NCBI GenBank assembly: GCA_963710975.1
Contig: CAVQCG010000002.1
Coordinates: 62,001 to 126,000 of the forward strand
Source: JBBQXH01 sp963710975
GTDB taxonomy: Bacteria; Actinomycetota; Thermoleophilia; Gaiellales; Gaiellaceae
Reading direction: 5' to 3'
Length of the DNA stretch: 64,000 nt
Below, in pieces: positions 1-9,624 of this stretch. Under the pieces are notes generated by a model, which did no database searches, was not told the DNA's origin, and saw only the letters and a program-made list of their open reading frames with translations. A program made the position numbers and the translations under genes. How positions within the stretch are numbered: position 1 is the stretch's first letter; each line of letters begins with the position of its first letter.

Positions 1-1
1 C

Positions 2-298
2 CGCGCCGAGAGCTCCGCCGGATTCTCGGTCGTCCGCTACCGGGCTCTCTTCACCGGCGCGGCCGTCGAACGGATCCCCCAGCTTCAGTTCCAGCGGCCT
101 CCCGCCGAGATCGAGCTTCCTCACGTGCAGGCCAGGGCACTCGGAATACAGACCGGTGACCCGGTCGCCGTGCGCTCGAACGGCACGTCGAAGGAGCTCA
201 CCGCCCGCCTGAACCGGCGGCTCCGGCAGAACGTCGTCCGAATCGCCGATGATCACGCGCGCGACCTCGGTGAGGTCGTCGAGATCAGCACCCTCTGA
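2..298 (+). CDS. nuoG: NADH-quinone oxidoreductase subunit G, C-terminal end (partial)
   Basis: The reading frame is open from the left edge to a TGA at 296-298, giving about 98 residues. The sequence (IELPHVQARALGIQTGDPVAV, then RLRQNVVRIADDHARDLGEVVEIS) reads as the C-terminal molybdopterin-dinucleotide-binding-type beta domain that ends NuoG and related molybdoenzymes. NuoG is the large Fe-S subunit of the peripheral arm of complex I, passing electrons from NADH toward the quinone site. The gene lies 8 bases before nuoH, in the normal nuo order. The N-terminal Fe-S clusters lie outside the window, so the assignment rests on this short tail and on operon position. Confidence 0.8.
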   Translation, partial: RAESSAGFSVVRYRALFTGAAVERIPQLQFQRPPAEIELPHVQARALGIQTGDPVAVRSNGTSKELTARLNRRLRQNVVRIADDHARDLGEVVEISTL

Positions 299-306
299 CC
301 TGGCCG

Positions 307-1308
307 ATGGACACATCGAACCTCAATCAACCCTGGTGGATCGACGTGATCAAGTCGCTCGTGATCATCAACATCGTGATGCTCACGTTCGCGTACATGA
401 CGCTCGTCGAGCGAAAGCTCCTCGGACGGATGCAGCTTCGCTACGGACCGAACCGCGTCGGGCCATTCGGCCTCCTCCAACCCATTGCCGACCTCGTCAA
501 GCTCGTGCGGAAGGAGCACTTCTTCCCGGAGTCGGGGATCGGCGTGCTGATGGTGTTCTCCCCGGTAATCGCGACGTTCACGGCGCTCCTCTCGTTCGCC
601 GTCATTCCCTGGGGCGGGGTCTGGCACTGGGGCGACTACGACGTGACGGGTTGGGTCGCCGACGTCCCCATCTCGCTGATCCTGATCTTCGCACTCGGCT
701 CGATCGGGATCTACGGCTTCATCGTCGGCGGCTGGGCGAGCGAGTCGAAGTACTCGCTGCTCGGGTCGATGCGCACTTGCGCGCAGATGGTGTCATACGA
801 GGTTGCGCTCGCCCTTTCCGTGCTGGGCGTCGTGCTCATGGCGGGCTCGCTCTCGCTCGTCGACATCGCAGCCAAGCAGCAGGAGACGCTCTGGTTCGTC
901 ATCCCGCAGTTCGTCGGCTTCGTTGTCTTCTTCATCGCCGGTGTCGCCGAGACGAACCGGCCGCCGTTCGATCTCCCCGAGGCGGAATCCGAGCTCGTCG
1001 CCGGCTATCACACGGAGTTCGGCGGCATCCGCTGGGGCGCATTCCAGGTCGCCGAGTACATCAACATGATCGTCCTCTGCTCGCTCATGGTCACCCTCTT
1101 CTTCGGCGGCTGGGGCGGGCCGGGGCTCCCGGGCCCGATCTGGTTCATCATCAAGCTCGGGCTTGCAATCACCGCGTTCATCTGGCTGCGCGCGACGCTT
1201 CCGCGCCTGCGCTACGACCAGTTGATGCGCTTCGGCTGGAAGGTCCTGCTCCCCGTCGCGACACTCAACGCGCTCGTGACCGCCATCCTCGTCGTCGCCG
1301 TGAAATGA
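307..1308 (+). CDS. nuoH: NADH-quinone oxidoreductase subunit H
   Basis: Membrane subunit of complex I that forms much of the ubiquinone/menaquinone chamber and joins the hydrophilic arm to the membrane arm. The 333-residue protein is of normal length. A first membrane helix (about residues 14-34) is followed by the conserved ERKLLGRMQLRYGPNRVG segment (35-52), and the ETNRPPFDLPEAESELVAGY signature loop lies near residues 215-235. About eight hydrophobic segments are visible. The ATG at 307 follows nuoG by 8 bases and gives the expected N-terminus. Second gene of the visible nuo operon. Confidence 0.97.
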   Translation: MDTSNLNQPWWIDVIKSLVIINIVMLTFAYMTLVERKLLGRMQLRYGPNRVGPFGLLQPIADLVKLVRKEHFFPESGIGVLMVFSPVIATFTALLSFAVIPWGGVWHWGDYDVTGWVADVPISLILIFALGSIGIYGFIVGGWASESKYSLLGSMRTCAQMVSYEVALALSVLGVVLMAGSLSLVDIAAKQQETLWFVIPQFVGFVVFFIAGVAETNRPPFDLPEAESELVAGYHTEFGGIRWGAFQVAEYINMIVLCSLMVTLFFGGWGGPGLPGPIWFIIKLGLAITAFIWLRATLPRLRYDQLMRFGWKVLLPVATLNALVTAILVVAVK

Positions 1309-1317
1309 GCTGAGCGC

Positions 1318-1812
1318 ATGCCGCAGCCAGTCGGAACTCTCAAGGGCTTCGCCGTCACCATGCGGAACGTCTTCAAGAAGCCGATCACCCAGCAGTACCC
1401 GGAGTACAAGCGTCCCGTCTACCCGCGGTTCCGTGGCCGCCATCTCCTGCACCGGCACGAGAACGGGCTCGAGAAATGCGTTGGCTGCTCGCTCTGCGCG
1501 GCCGCGTGCCCGTCCGACTGCATCCGGGTCGTAGCCGAGGAGAACACGCCCGAGAATCGGGTTTCGGCGGGCGAGCGACACGCGCGGATCTACGAGATCA
1601 ACCTCTCCCGCTGCATCTTCTGCGGCTACTGCGAGCTCGCGTGCCCGTTCGACGCGATCACCCTCGGCAACGAGTTCGAGCTTGCCGAGTACACCCGCGA
1701 CGACATGATCTACACCAAGGACATGCTCCTCGAGCCGCCGATCAAGACCGTCCCGGTCGCGGACCCGGAGCTCTACGACACGCCGGAGCCCGTCTGGAAG
1801 GTGGATAGTTGA
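1318..1812 (+). CDS. nuoI: NADH-quinone oxidoreductase subunit I
   Basis: Peripheral-arm ferredoxin-like subunit that carries two [4Fe-4S] clusters (N6a/N6b) on the electron path to quinone. Two cysteine motifs are visible: CVGCSLCAAACP (Cys54, 57, 60, 64) and CIFCGYCELACP (Cys99, 102, 105, 109). Each is followed by a proline, as in 8Fe ferredoxins. Length (164 residues) fits the family. Its TGA overlaps the TTG start of nuoJ (TTGA), which suggests translational coupling. Confidence 0.97.
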   Translation: MPQPVGTLKGFAVTMRNVFKKPITQQYPEYKRPVYPRFRGRHLLHRHENGLEKCVGCSLCAAACPSDCIRVVAEENTPENRVSAGERHARIYEINLSRCIFCGYCELACPFDAITLGNEFELAEYTRDDMIYTKDMLLEPPIKTVPVADPELYDTPEPVWKVDS

Positions 1813-2420
1813 CCGTCCTCCTCGCCTCGACGGCAGGCGACGTCATCACCTGGATCGTCTGGGTTGTCGCCTCGCTCGCTCTGCTCTCGAGCGGCATCGC
1901 CGTGATCCTCTTCTCGAACCCGTTCTACAGCGCGCTCGCCCTGATCGGGAACTTCGGCGCGCTCGCCGTGCTCTACCTCCTGCTGTCGGCCGAGTTCGTC
2001 GCAGCAGCCCAGGTGCTCGTCTATGCCGGAGCCGTGATGGTGATGTTCCTCTTCGTCATCGGATATCTCGGCGGACGGGCGGACATCCCCTGGGCAGGTG
2101 GACACCCGGTGCTCCGCCTGGCCGCGATCGGCGTCGGCCTCGCGATCCTGGTCGAGAGCGTCGTCGCCGTCGCGCTCGAGATGAACGGATCGCTGTCGTC
2201 CGAAGCCGAGATCACAGGCGCCTTCGGCAGTCCGGCCGAGATCGGCAGGCTCTTCCTCTCCGACTATCTCCTCGCGTTCGAGGTGACGTCGATCATCCTG
2301 CTCGTGGGAGCGGTCGGCGGGGTCATTCTCGGCTCGGGCATGAAACGTGACCGGACGCCACGCAACGAGCTCCCGCCAGAGCAGCCGACCGAGAAGCGCG
2401 AGATGGCAGGGGTCGAATGA
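1809..2420 (+). CDS. nuoJ: NADH-quinone oxidoreductase subunit J
   Basis: Membrane-arm subunit of complex I. The 203-residue protein has about five hydrophobic helices, and the stretch VYAGAVMVMFLFVIGYLGG matches the conserved third helix of NuoJ. The TTG start overlaps the nuoI stop by three bases, and its own stop overlaps the nuoK start as ATGA. The C-terminal tail (about 30 residues, charged) is cytoplasmic and variable in this family. Confidence 0.93.
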   Translation: MTVLLASTAGDVITWIVWVVASLALLSSGIAVILFSNPFYSALALIGNFGALAVLYLLLSAEFVAAAQVLVYAGAVMVMFLFVIGYLGGRADIPWAGGHPVLRLAAIGVGLAILVESVVAVALEMNGSLSSEAEITGAFGSPAEIGRLFLSDYLLAFEVTSIILLVGAVGGVILGSGMKRDRTPRNELPPEQPTEKREMAGVE

Positions 2421-2725
2421 ACGGCCCCGGGATCGCCGCCTATCTCGTCCTCTCGATCATCCTGTTCACGACAGGCGCCGTCGGCGTACTGATCAGGCGT
2501 AGCCCCCTGATCGTCCTCCTGGCGCTCGAGATCATGCTCAATGCGGGAAACCTCGCCCTGATCGCCTTCTCGCGCCACAGCGGGAACGGCGCCGGCCAGA
2601 TCTTCGCACTCGCCGTGATGGTCGTGGCGGCGGCAGAGGTCGTCGTCGGCCTCGGGCTCATCGTCGCCATGTCCCGCAAGCACGTCGAGCTCGACGTGGA
2701 CAAGCTCGACACGCTGAAGGGCTGA
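2417..2725 (+). CDS. nuoK: NADH-quinone oxidoreductase subunit K
   Basis: Small three-helix membrane subunit of the proton-pumping arm. The 102-residue length is typical. The segment LIVLLALEIMLNAGNLALIAF contains the membrane-embedded glutamate (LALEIMLN) needed for proton translocation in NuoK/MrpC proteins. The second conserved acidic helix (AAAEVVVGLGLI) is also present. Start overlaps the nuoJ stop (ATGA). Confidence 0.96.
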   Translation: MNGPGIAAYLVLSIILFTTGAVGVLIRRSPLIVLLALEIMLNAGNLALIAFSRHSGNGAGQIFALAVMVVAAAEVVVGLGLIVAMSRKHVELDVDKLDTLKG

Positions 2726-2738
2726 CGGTGAGGGCTCG

Positions 2739-4644
2739 ATGATCACCGCGGCCTGGATCGCCCTGTTCTCGCCGGCTGTGGCCGTCGTCCTCATCGGACT
2801 CGCGGGGCGCCGCGTATCGGGTCGCCAGGCAGGCCTCGTCGCCGCAACAGCCGTTCTCGTGTCGTTTGTCGGTGCCTTGATCGCCTTCGTGACCCTGCTC
2901 GGCGAGAACCCGGACGAAAGAGTGCACACATCCACGTTGTGGACATGGCTCAACGCGGGAAGCTTCACGGCCGGTCTCACGATCTACGTCGACCAGCTCT
3001 CCGTCTTCATGATGCTGATCGTCGCGGGCGTCGGCTTCCTGATCGTCTCGTACGCGATCGGCTACGTACACGGTGAGGAAGAGGAACGGCGCTACCACGC
3101 CTACAAGGCGCTGTTCGTCTTCTCGATGCTCCTGCTCGTGATGTCCGGAAACCTGCTCTTGCTGCTCGCCGGCTGGGGCATGGTTGGCCTTTCCTCGTAC
3201 CTGCTCATCAACTTCTGGTGGTACAAGCCCCAGGCGGTCGTAGCCGGCAAGAAGGCGTTCATCATCAACACGTTCGGCGACGCGACCTTCCTGCTCGCGC
3301 TGTTCCTGATCATCCAGAAGATCGGCTCGCTCGACTTCACGACGGTCTTCTCCCAGGCGCCCGAGAAGATCGGGGCGGGGAGCACGGCCGCGATCCTGAT
3401 CGCCCTCGGGCTCCTCGGCGGTGCGGTCGCGAAGTCCGCCCAGCTGCCGCTCCACACGTGGCTTCCCGACGCTATGGAGGGCCCGACCCCGGTCAGCGCG
3501 CTGATCCACGCGGCCACGATGGTCACCGCGGGCGTCTACCTGATCGCCCGCACAAACGTGCTCTTCGAGCTCGCACCGGTCGTACACGACACGGCGGCGG
3601 TGCTCGGCGGCGTCACGATCGTGGTCGCCGGCCTCATCGCGCTCGTCCAGACGGACATCAAGCGGGTGATCGCCTATTCGACGATGAGCCAGATCGGCTA
3701 CATGTTCGTCGGCGTCGGCCTCGGCGCCTACGGCCCGGGGATGTTCCACCTGATGACGCACGCCTTCTTCAAGGCACTGCTCTTCATGACCGCTGGCATC
3801 GTCATTCACTGCATATCGGCGGAGCAGGACATCCGGAAGATGGGTGGCCTCGCCCGCTACCTGCCGTGGACGTACCGGCTGTTCCTCGTCGGGGCGCTCT
3901 CGCTCGCGGCAATCCCGCCGTTCTCAGGTTTCTTCTCGAAGGACTCGATTCTCGCGAGCGCCATCGACGCGGGCGGGCTCGGAATCGCGATGTGGGTTCT
4001 CGGGATCATCGGAGCGTTCCTCACCGGCCTGTACACGTTCCGCCTCTTGTTCATCGTCTTCTTCGGAACGCCGTCCGAGTTCGCCGTCAAGCACCTGCAC
4101 AAGGAGCGCTTCGAAGGCCCCCTGGCGATGATGTGGCCGGTCGCCATCCTCGCCCTGCTTGCCACCTTCGCCGGCTGGCTTCAGGTTCCAGGCGGCTGGT
4201 CGCTCGTCGACGACTGGCTCGACCCCGTCGTCGAGTCGATCCCGGAGGCGACGGGCGGCCTGCTCGTCTTCTCGGTCACGGCGTCTCTCGTCGCCGCGGT
4301 GCTCGGGATCGGCCTCGCCTGGAAGCTCTACGGCCGGCCGAGCGAGCTTCCGCGGAAGGTGCGCCGAGAGGTTCGCCTTTGCCGACCGGACGCTCGAGCA
4401 CAAGTTCTACTTCGACGAGCTCTACGACGTGGTCTTCTGCCGTCCGGCGGGCGCCCTCGCCGTCGGTCTCAACCGAGTCGTCGAAAAGCCCCTGATCCTC
4501 GGGTCTGCTGGCGAGGTCGGATCGAGTGTTCGCGGGCTCGCACGGCGGGTGGCGCACACTCAGAGCGGCCTCATCAGGCTGTACGCGCTTCTCATCGCCT
4601 GCGGGCTGGCCGTCCTCGTCGTCGTCTTCCTGGCGGTGCAATAG
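2739..4644 (+). CDS. nuoL: NADH-quinone oxidoreductase subunit L, with one internal frameshift
   Basis: Antiporter-like proton-pumping subunit of complex I. The first frame (2739 to about 4360) gives the NuoL core, including HTWLPDAMEGPTPVSALIHA and FHLMTHAFFKALLFMTAG. After position 4359 the frame becomes arginine-rich nonsense that runs through the true stop into nuoM. The adjacent frame instead continues with AERFAFADRTLEHKFYFDEL and a final membrane helix ending at TAG 4642-4644, which is the expected NuoL C-terminus. Removing one base in aaggtgcgcc (4356-4365) restores a protein of about 634 residues, a normal length. I read this as a sequence error rather than a real NuoL-NuoM fusion. 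Confidence 0.93.
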
Positions 4645-4655
4645 GTGACCGCCTG

Positions 4656-6101
4656 ATGCTCTCCACCTGGCTCATCTTCATGCCGATGGCGGCCGCTCTC
4701 GTCCTCTGGTTCCTCCCGTGGCGAGGAAGGCTCCCCGGTGCCTTGGCGCTCGTCGCCGTGCTCGCGGAGCTCGGGATCTGGGTCGCGGCAGTCGTGGGAT
4801 TCGATTTCGGCACCCCCGGCCTGCAGGACGACACGACCGCGGTGTGGTTCGGCGATCTCGGCGTGTCGTACAAGGTCGGGCTCTACGACTTCTCGCTCTG
4901 GCTCGTCGGCCTCACCATCATCGTGTCGCTCGCCGCCGTCACGTACGCGCTGTGGGTGGGACGAGAGCGGCCACGGACGTACTTCGGGCTGATGCTGTTC
5001 TTGCTCGGGGCAACCGTCGGCGTGTTCACGGCGCAGGACCTGCTCCTCTTCTACGCCTTCTTCGAGGCCATGCTGATCCCGCTCTACGTGCTGATCGGCG
5101 TCTGGGGCGGCGCCGGCGGGCGGGCGGCAACGATCAAGTTCGTCATCTACACGATGCTCGGCTCGCTGCTGATGCTGGTCGCGATCGTCGCATTCGGGCT
5201 CACAGCCGGCACCTTCGATCTCACGGCGATGGGGACGAGCGACAACGTCTGGATCTTCCTCGGCTTCGCGATCGCCTTCGGTATCAAGGCCCCTGTCTGG
5301 CCCTTCCACGGCTGGCTGCCCGACGCCTACCGCGAGTCCCCCGCAGAGGTGTCGGCAATGCTCTCGGGAGTCATCTCGAAGACTGCGGCGTACGGGTTCC
5401 TGTTCATCGCCATCTCGCACTTCCCGGGTCCCGTCGGAACGATGCGGAACACGATCCTCGTGCTCGCGTCGATCGGCTTGATCTACGGCTCGCTGCTCGC
5501 GTTCCGCCAACCTGATTTCCGGGGTGTCGTCGCGTACTCGAGTCTCGCGCAGATGTGCCTGATCGTGATCGGGCTCTTCGCGGTCAACGACTCGGGGCTG
5601 AACGGTGGGCTCCTGCAGATGGTGAACCACGGGCTGATCTCTGCCTCGCTCTTCTTCCTGGCCGGTTTCGTCGAGAGACGGACAGGGACGGGAGAGTTCG
5701 CGCGCCTCGGCGGCATGGCCCGCGGCCGGCCGATCCTCGCGACTGCTCTCATCACGGTCGGCGTCATCGCGCTCGCCGTCCCCGGATCCAGTGCGTTCGC
5801 AGGGGAGTTCCTCGTGTTGAACGGCATCTTCACGCGCGGCTGGGGCTGGGCCGTCATCGGCGCGATTGCGATCGTGCTGGCGGCGATGTACATGCTCCGC
5901 GCAATCTCATCGACGCTTCACGTGAACCGGGGGGACGCTGTCCTCGAGCAGACACCCGATCTCCGGGCGGCCGAGGTCGTGATGATCCTCCCGCTCGTGG
6001 CGATCCTCCTCGTGCTGAGCTTCTGGCCGGCGGGGGTCACCGACCACAGCTTTGCCGGTGAGCCCGCAGGCTCCGTGTCGACACAGTTCGAGGGGCCATG
6101 A
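4656..6101 (+). CDS. nuoM: NADH-quinone oxidoreductase subunit M
   Basis: Antiporter-like proton-pumping subunit of complex I, 481 residues from the ATG at 4656. Conserved helices include LLFYAFFEAMLIPLYVLIG (with the membrane glutamate), WPFHGWLPDAYRESPAEVSA (lysine/histidine proton path) and LLQMVNHGLISASLFFLAGF. The start lies 11 bases after the nuoL stop. The raw reading frame is continuous with the upstream part of nuoL only because of the nuoL frameshift, so automated tools may call one fused 1120-residue protein here. The stop overlaps nuoN as ATGA. Confidence 0.96.
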   Translation: MLSTWLIFMPMAAALVLWFLPWRGRLPGALALVAVLAELGIWVAAVVGFDFGTPGLQDDTTAVWFGDLGVSYKVGLYDFSLWLVGLTIIVSLAAVTYALWVGRERPRTYFGLMLFLLGATVGVFTAQDLLLFYAFFEAMLIPLYVLIGVWGGAGGRAATIKFVIYTMLGSLLMLVAIVAFGLTAGTFDLTAMGTSDNVWIFLGFAIAFGIKAPVWPFHGWLPDAYRESPAEVSAMLSGVISKTAAYGFLFIAISHFPGPVGTMRNTILVLASIGLIYGSLLAFRQPDFRGVVAYSSLAQMCLIVIGLFAVNDSGLNGGLLQMVNHGLISASLFFLAGFVERRTGTGEFARLGGMARGRPILATALITVGVIALAVPGSSAFAGEFLVLNGIFTRGWGWAVIGAIAIVLAAMYMLRAISSTLHVNRGDAVLEQTPDLRAAEVVMILPLVAILLVLSFWPAGVTDHSFAGEPAGSVSTQFEGP

Positions 6102-7579
6102 TCGCCGCGTTCGCGACGCCGTCGATCGACTGGGGCGCCCTCTCGCCGTACCTTGCCCTGCTCGCCGGCGTCGCGCTCGTGATGCTCGCGTCGGTGTTCG
6201 TTCCCGGCTCGGCCAGGAACGCTCTCGGCGCCGCGCTCGCGGCACTCTCCCTCGTCGGCGCCGGCGTCGCGGCGATCGTCCTCTATACGAAGGACGCAAC
6301 CGGTGAGGACATCATCGCCGGCTCGCTCAGGAGCGACCGGCTCACCGATCTGACCGACGTCATCCTCGTGGGCGTTGGCCTGCTCGCCGTGCTCGTCGTC
6401 TTCCGAGAGCCGAACAGCAACGAGCGGCGCGGCGAGACGTACGCACTCCTCCTGTCAGCGGTCGGCGGCATGGCCTTCTTCGTCGCGTCGAACGACCTGA
6501 TCACGCTCTTCCTCGGACTCGAGTGGTTCTCGATCTCCCTGTACATCCTCTGCGCGATCACGATCGACCGGACGCAGTCACTCGAAGCGGCTCTGAAGTA
6601 CTTGATTGCCGGCAGCTTCGGCTCCGCCATCCTGCTGTTCGGCAGCGCGCTGGTCTACGGGGCGACCGACAAGATCGGCTTTGCCGACATCGGTGCGGCC
6701 GCGCCGGGCAGCGACGAGTTCCTTCTGGTTGCGGGTCTCGCGATGATGATCGTCGGCCTCGCCTTCAAGGCTTCCGCAGCGCCGTTCCACCAGTGGACAC
6801 CCGACGTCTACGACGGTGCCCCGACACCGATTACGGCCTTCATGGCCGCTGCGACGAAAGTCGCGGCGCTCGTGCTGACGCTCCGCTTCCTGACGACTGC
6901 GTTCCCGGATCAGGCTGAGCTCTGGACGATCACCCTCGGCGTGATCGCCACGATCTCTCTCGTCTGGGGGAACCTCGGTGCCCTCACCCAGCGCAACGTC
7001 AAGCGGATGCTCGCGTACTCGAGCATCTCGCACGCGGGATTCCTGCTGATGCCGATCGCCGCGGGAAACGAGCTCGGGGGCCGGGCCCTCCTCTTCTACC
7101 TGATTCCGTATGCAGCCCTTTCAGTCGGGGCCTTCGCGGTCGTCACCGCCCGAGAGCGAGAGCTCGGGGGGCAGAAGGTGACCTTCGAGAACATGGCGGG
7201 GTTCGGCTGGGAGCGGCCGCTCTACGGAGCGGCGATGACGACGTTCATGATCGGGTTCATCGGGCTGCCGCCGACGGGGATCTTCGTCGGGAAGTTCTAC
7301 GCGTTCTCTGCCCTCTACGAGCGAGGCTGGATCTGGCTGATGGTGATCGGGGCGATCTTCACGGCGGTCTCGATCTACTACTACCTCGGACTCGTGCGCT
7401 CGATGTACCTGCGGCCCGCTACCGTGGCGGTCGCGGTTGGTGGATCGCCGCCTCGAGATACCGCGCTCGAACTGGCGGTCATCATCTCCCTGGTCATCGG
7501 CGTCGGGACCTTCTTCGCCGTGAATCCGTTGATCAACGTGATCGAGAAAGCGGTCGACTTCCTGCCCTACCCGTTCTGA
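6098..7579 (+). CDS. nuoN: NADH-quinone oxidoreductase subunit N
   Basis: Third antiporter-like subunit of complex I and last gene of the nuo operon here. The 493-residue, 14-helix-type protein contains FLGLEWFSISLYILCA, FHQWTPDVYDGAPTPITAF and RNVKRMLAYSSISHAGFLLM, all diagnostic of NuoN. Start overlaps the nuoM stop (ATGA). Only 4 bases separate its stop from the following flavoenzyme gene, so transcription probably continues. Confidence 0.96.
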   Translation: MIAAFATPSIDWGALSPYLALLAGVALVMLASVFVPGSARNALGAALAALSLVGAGVAAIVLYTKDATGEDIIAGSLRSDRLTDLTDVILVGVGLLAVLVVFREPNSNERRGETYALLLSAVGGMAFFVASNDLITLFLGLEWFSISLYILCAITIDRTQSLEAALKYLIAGSFGSAILLFGSALVYGATDKIGFADIGAAAPGSDEFLLVAGLAMMIVGLAFKASAAPFHQWTPDVYDGAPTPITAFMAAATKVAALVLTLRFLTTAFPDQAELWTITLGVIATISLVWGNLGALTQRNVKRMLAYSSISHAGFLLMPIAAGNELGGRALLFYLIPYAALSVGAFAVVTARERELGGQKVTFENMAGFGWERPLYGAAMTTFMIGFIGLPPTGIFVGKFYAFSALYERGWIWLMVIGAIFTAVSIYYYLGLVRSMYLRPATVAVAVGGSPPRDTALELAVIISLVIGVGTFFAVNPLINVIEKAVDFLPYPF

Positions 7580-7583
7580 CGCG

Positions 7584-8913
7584 GTGACGGGCCGCGTCGT
7601 CATCCTCGGAGGCGGATCGACGGGCGAGGCCTTCGCTGCAGCCCTCCGGCGGCTCGACCCGGACATTCCCATCACGCTCGTCGAGCGCGAGCTCATCGGC
7701 GGCGAGTGCTCGTACTACGCCTGCATGCCGTCCAAGGCGCTGCTGCGGCCGCCGGAGGCCCTTACCGCTGCACGTGCCGTCCCCGGCGCCGCGGAGGCCG
7801 TCACGGGCGCCCTCGCGGCTGATCGGGTGTTCTGGCATCGCGACCAGGTGACAGGCAGCTGGGACGACTCCGGCCAGGAGGAGTTCCTCGCGGACAAGGG
7901 CGTCGAGGTCGTTCGCGGCGAAGGGTCCAGTTGCCGCTCCTGGCCGTGTGGTCGTCGACGACCACGAGATCGAGTACGAGAAGCTCGTGATCGCCACAGG
8001 GTCGATCGCGTCCATCCCGCCCGTCCCGGGCCTGGCAGACGTGGAGTACTGGACGAACCGCCAGGCGACCTCGACGCACGAGGTTCCCGAGAGCATCATC
8101 GTTCTCGGGGCAGGCCCGGTCGGCTGCGAGCTCGCGCAGTTCTTCTGCCGCATGGGCTCACATGTGACGCTTGTCGACATCGCCGAGCAACTACTGCCCA
8201 GAGAGGACCCGGAAGCCGGCGCCCTCCTGCGGGAGCAACTCGAGGGCGAGGGCGTCGAGTTGCGCCTCGGCGCGAAGCTCGATCGGGTCGAGCCAGGCTT
8301 CCGCCTCCATCTTGAAGGCAGCGGGACGGTCGAGGCCGAGCGGCTGCTCGTTGCCACCGGCCGGCGGGCGAACGTGGAGGGTTTCGGCTTCGAGCATCTC
8401 GATCTCACCATCTCGAAACAGGGAATCGAGGTCGACGACCGGCTCCGCGCTGCCGGCGGTGTCTGGGCGATCGGCGACGTGAACGGCATCGCGATGTTCA
8501 CCCACGTCGGCAAGTACCAGGCCCGGGTCGCGGCTGCAGTCATGGCTGGGGTCGACGCACGCGCCGACTATCGCGCCATCCCGTCGGTCACGTTCAGCGA
8601 TCCGCAGATCGCCTCGGTTGGTCGCACCGGCGGAGACGACCTCGTGGCCTCGACCTGGAGGATCGACTCGACCGCCAGAGCGTCGACCTACGAGCGCCCG
8701 AAGCGGCCCGGCTTCCTCAAAGTCTTCGCGGATGCCGAACGTGAGGTCGTCGTCGGCGCTGTCGGCGTCGGCCCGGAGAGCGGCGAATGGATCGGACAGC
8801 TGACGCTTGCGATTCGAGCCGCGATCCCCATCGCGGTGATTCGAGACACGATCCAGCCGTACCCGACGTTCTCCGAAGCCGTGTTCTTCGCCGTTCGCGA
8901 TCTTCCGCTCTGA
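7584..8913 (+). CDS. NAD(P)/FAD-dependent disulfide oxidoreductase (dihydrolipoamide dehydrogenase-like), one frameshift
   Basis: Flavoprotein of the class I pyridine nucleotide-disulfide oxidoreductase family. The N-terminal part has the FAD-binding GGGSTG (9-14) and the redox pair Cys42-x4-Cys47 in GGECSYYACMPSK. The second part has the NAD(P)-binding GAGPVGCELA, the ATG-type FAD motif VIATGS and a dimerisation domain. The frame changes near 7923-7925: removing one G from the GGG run joins VVRGEG to PVAAPGRVVVDDHEIEYEK, giving about 442 residues. The usual C-terminal catalytic His-x4-Glu region is PYPTFSE, so the histidine is replaced and the substrate may not be lipoamide. The GTG start is 4 bases after nuoN, and the gene probably reads with it. 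Confidence 0.85.
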
Positions 8914-8925
8914 TAGAACACGGCG

Positions 8926-9621
8926 ATGGCGAACGGAACACTGACCTGGCTCGGCCACGCATCCTTCAGGATTGACTCACCGGGCGGGAAGCGCATCTAC
9001 ATCGATCCGTGGCTCGAGGGGAATCCCTCGTGCCCGGACACAGAGCTCGAGCCCGAGCGCTGCGACATCGTCGCCGTCACCCATGCTCATTACGACCACA
9101 TCGCGAGCGCGGTCGAGCTCGGAAAGCGGTTCTCCCCCCGTCTCATAGCGATCGCCGAGCTCGCGGGGTGGTTCGAGAAGCAGGGCTTTCCGAACGGCTC
9201 GAGTGGCGGGATGAACAAGGGCGGCACGCAGGATGTCGGCGGTGTGCGGTTCACGCTGACGAACGCGTTTCACTCGAGTGCCACGCCGGACGGGACATAT
9301 GCAGGCGAGCCGGCCGGGGTCGTCGTCCAGCTCGAGAACGGCTTCCGCCTGTATCACGCTGGAGACACCTGCGTCTTCGGCGACATGCAGCTGATCGAAC
9401 GGATCTACCGACCCGGCCTCGTGATCATTCCGATCGGCGATCACTACACGATGGGCCCTCGCGAGGCCGCGGTGGCGCTGGATCTGCTCGGCAACCCTCG
9501 TTGCATCCCGTGCCATTGGGGCACGTTTCCGCTCCTGACCGGTACTCCCAGTGCGTTGCGGGAGCTCGCGCCCGACGCCGACATCCTCGACGTCGAGCCC
9601 GGTCAGACCATCGAGCTGTAG
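8926..9621 (+). CDS. UPF0173 metal-dependent hydrolase (metallo-beta-lactamase fold)
   Basis: A 231-residue protein of the YtkL/UPF0173 branch of the metallo-beta-lactamase superfamily. The metal-binding signature HAHYDH is at residues 53-58, GDTCVFGD supplies the bridging aspartate region and CHWGTFP the C-terminal histidine. The N-terminus LTWLGHASFRID is typical of the family. No physiological substrate is established for this family. The gene sits 12 bases after the flavoenzyme and 3 bases before the DUF1028 gene, so it is probably cotranscribed. Confidence 0.9.
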   Translation: MANGTLTWLGHASFRIDSPGGKRIYIDPWLEGNPSCPDTELEPERCDIVAVTHAHYDHIASAVELGKRFSPRLIAIAELAGWFEKQGFPNGSSGGMNKGGTQDVGGVRFTLTNAFHSSATPDGTYAGEPAGVVVQLENGFRLYHAGDTCVFGDMQLIERIYRPGLVIIPIGDHYTMGPREAAVALDLLGNPRCIPCHWGTFPLLTGTPSALRELAPDADILDVEPGQTIEL

Positions 9622-9624
9622 GCC

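Noticed and set aside
249..1313. Long arginine-rich open frames antisense or out of frame to nuoH and throughout the window
   Set aside because: Shadows of real genes in GC-rich DNA; composition is Arg/Pro/Ser/Ala-heavy with no domain motifs.
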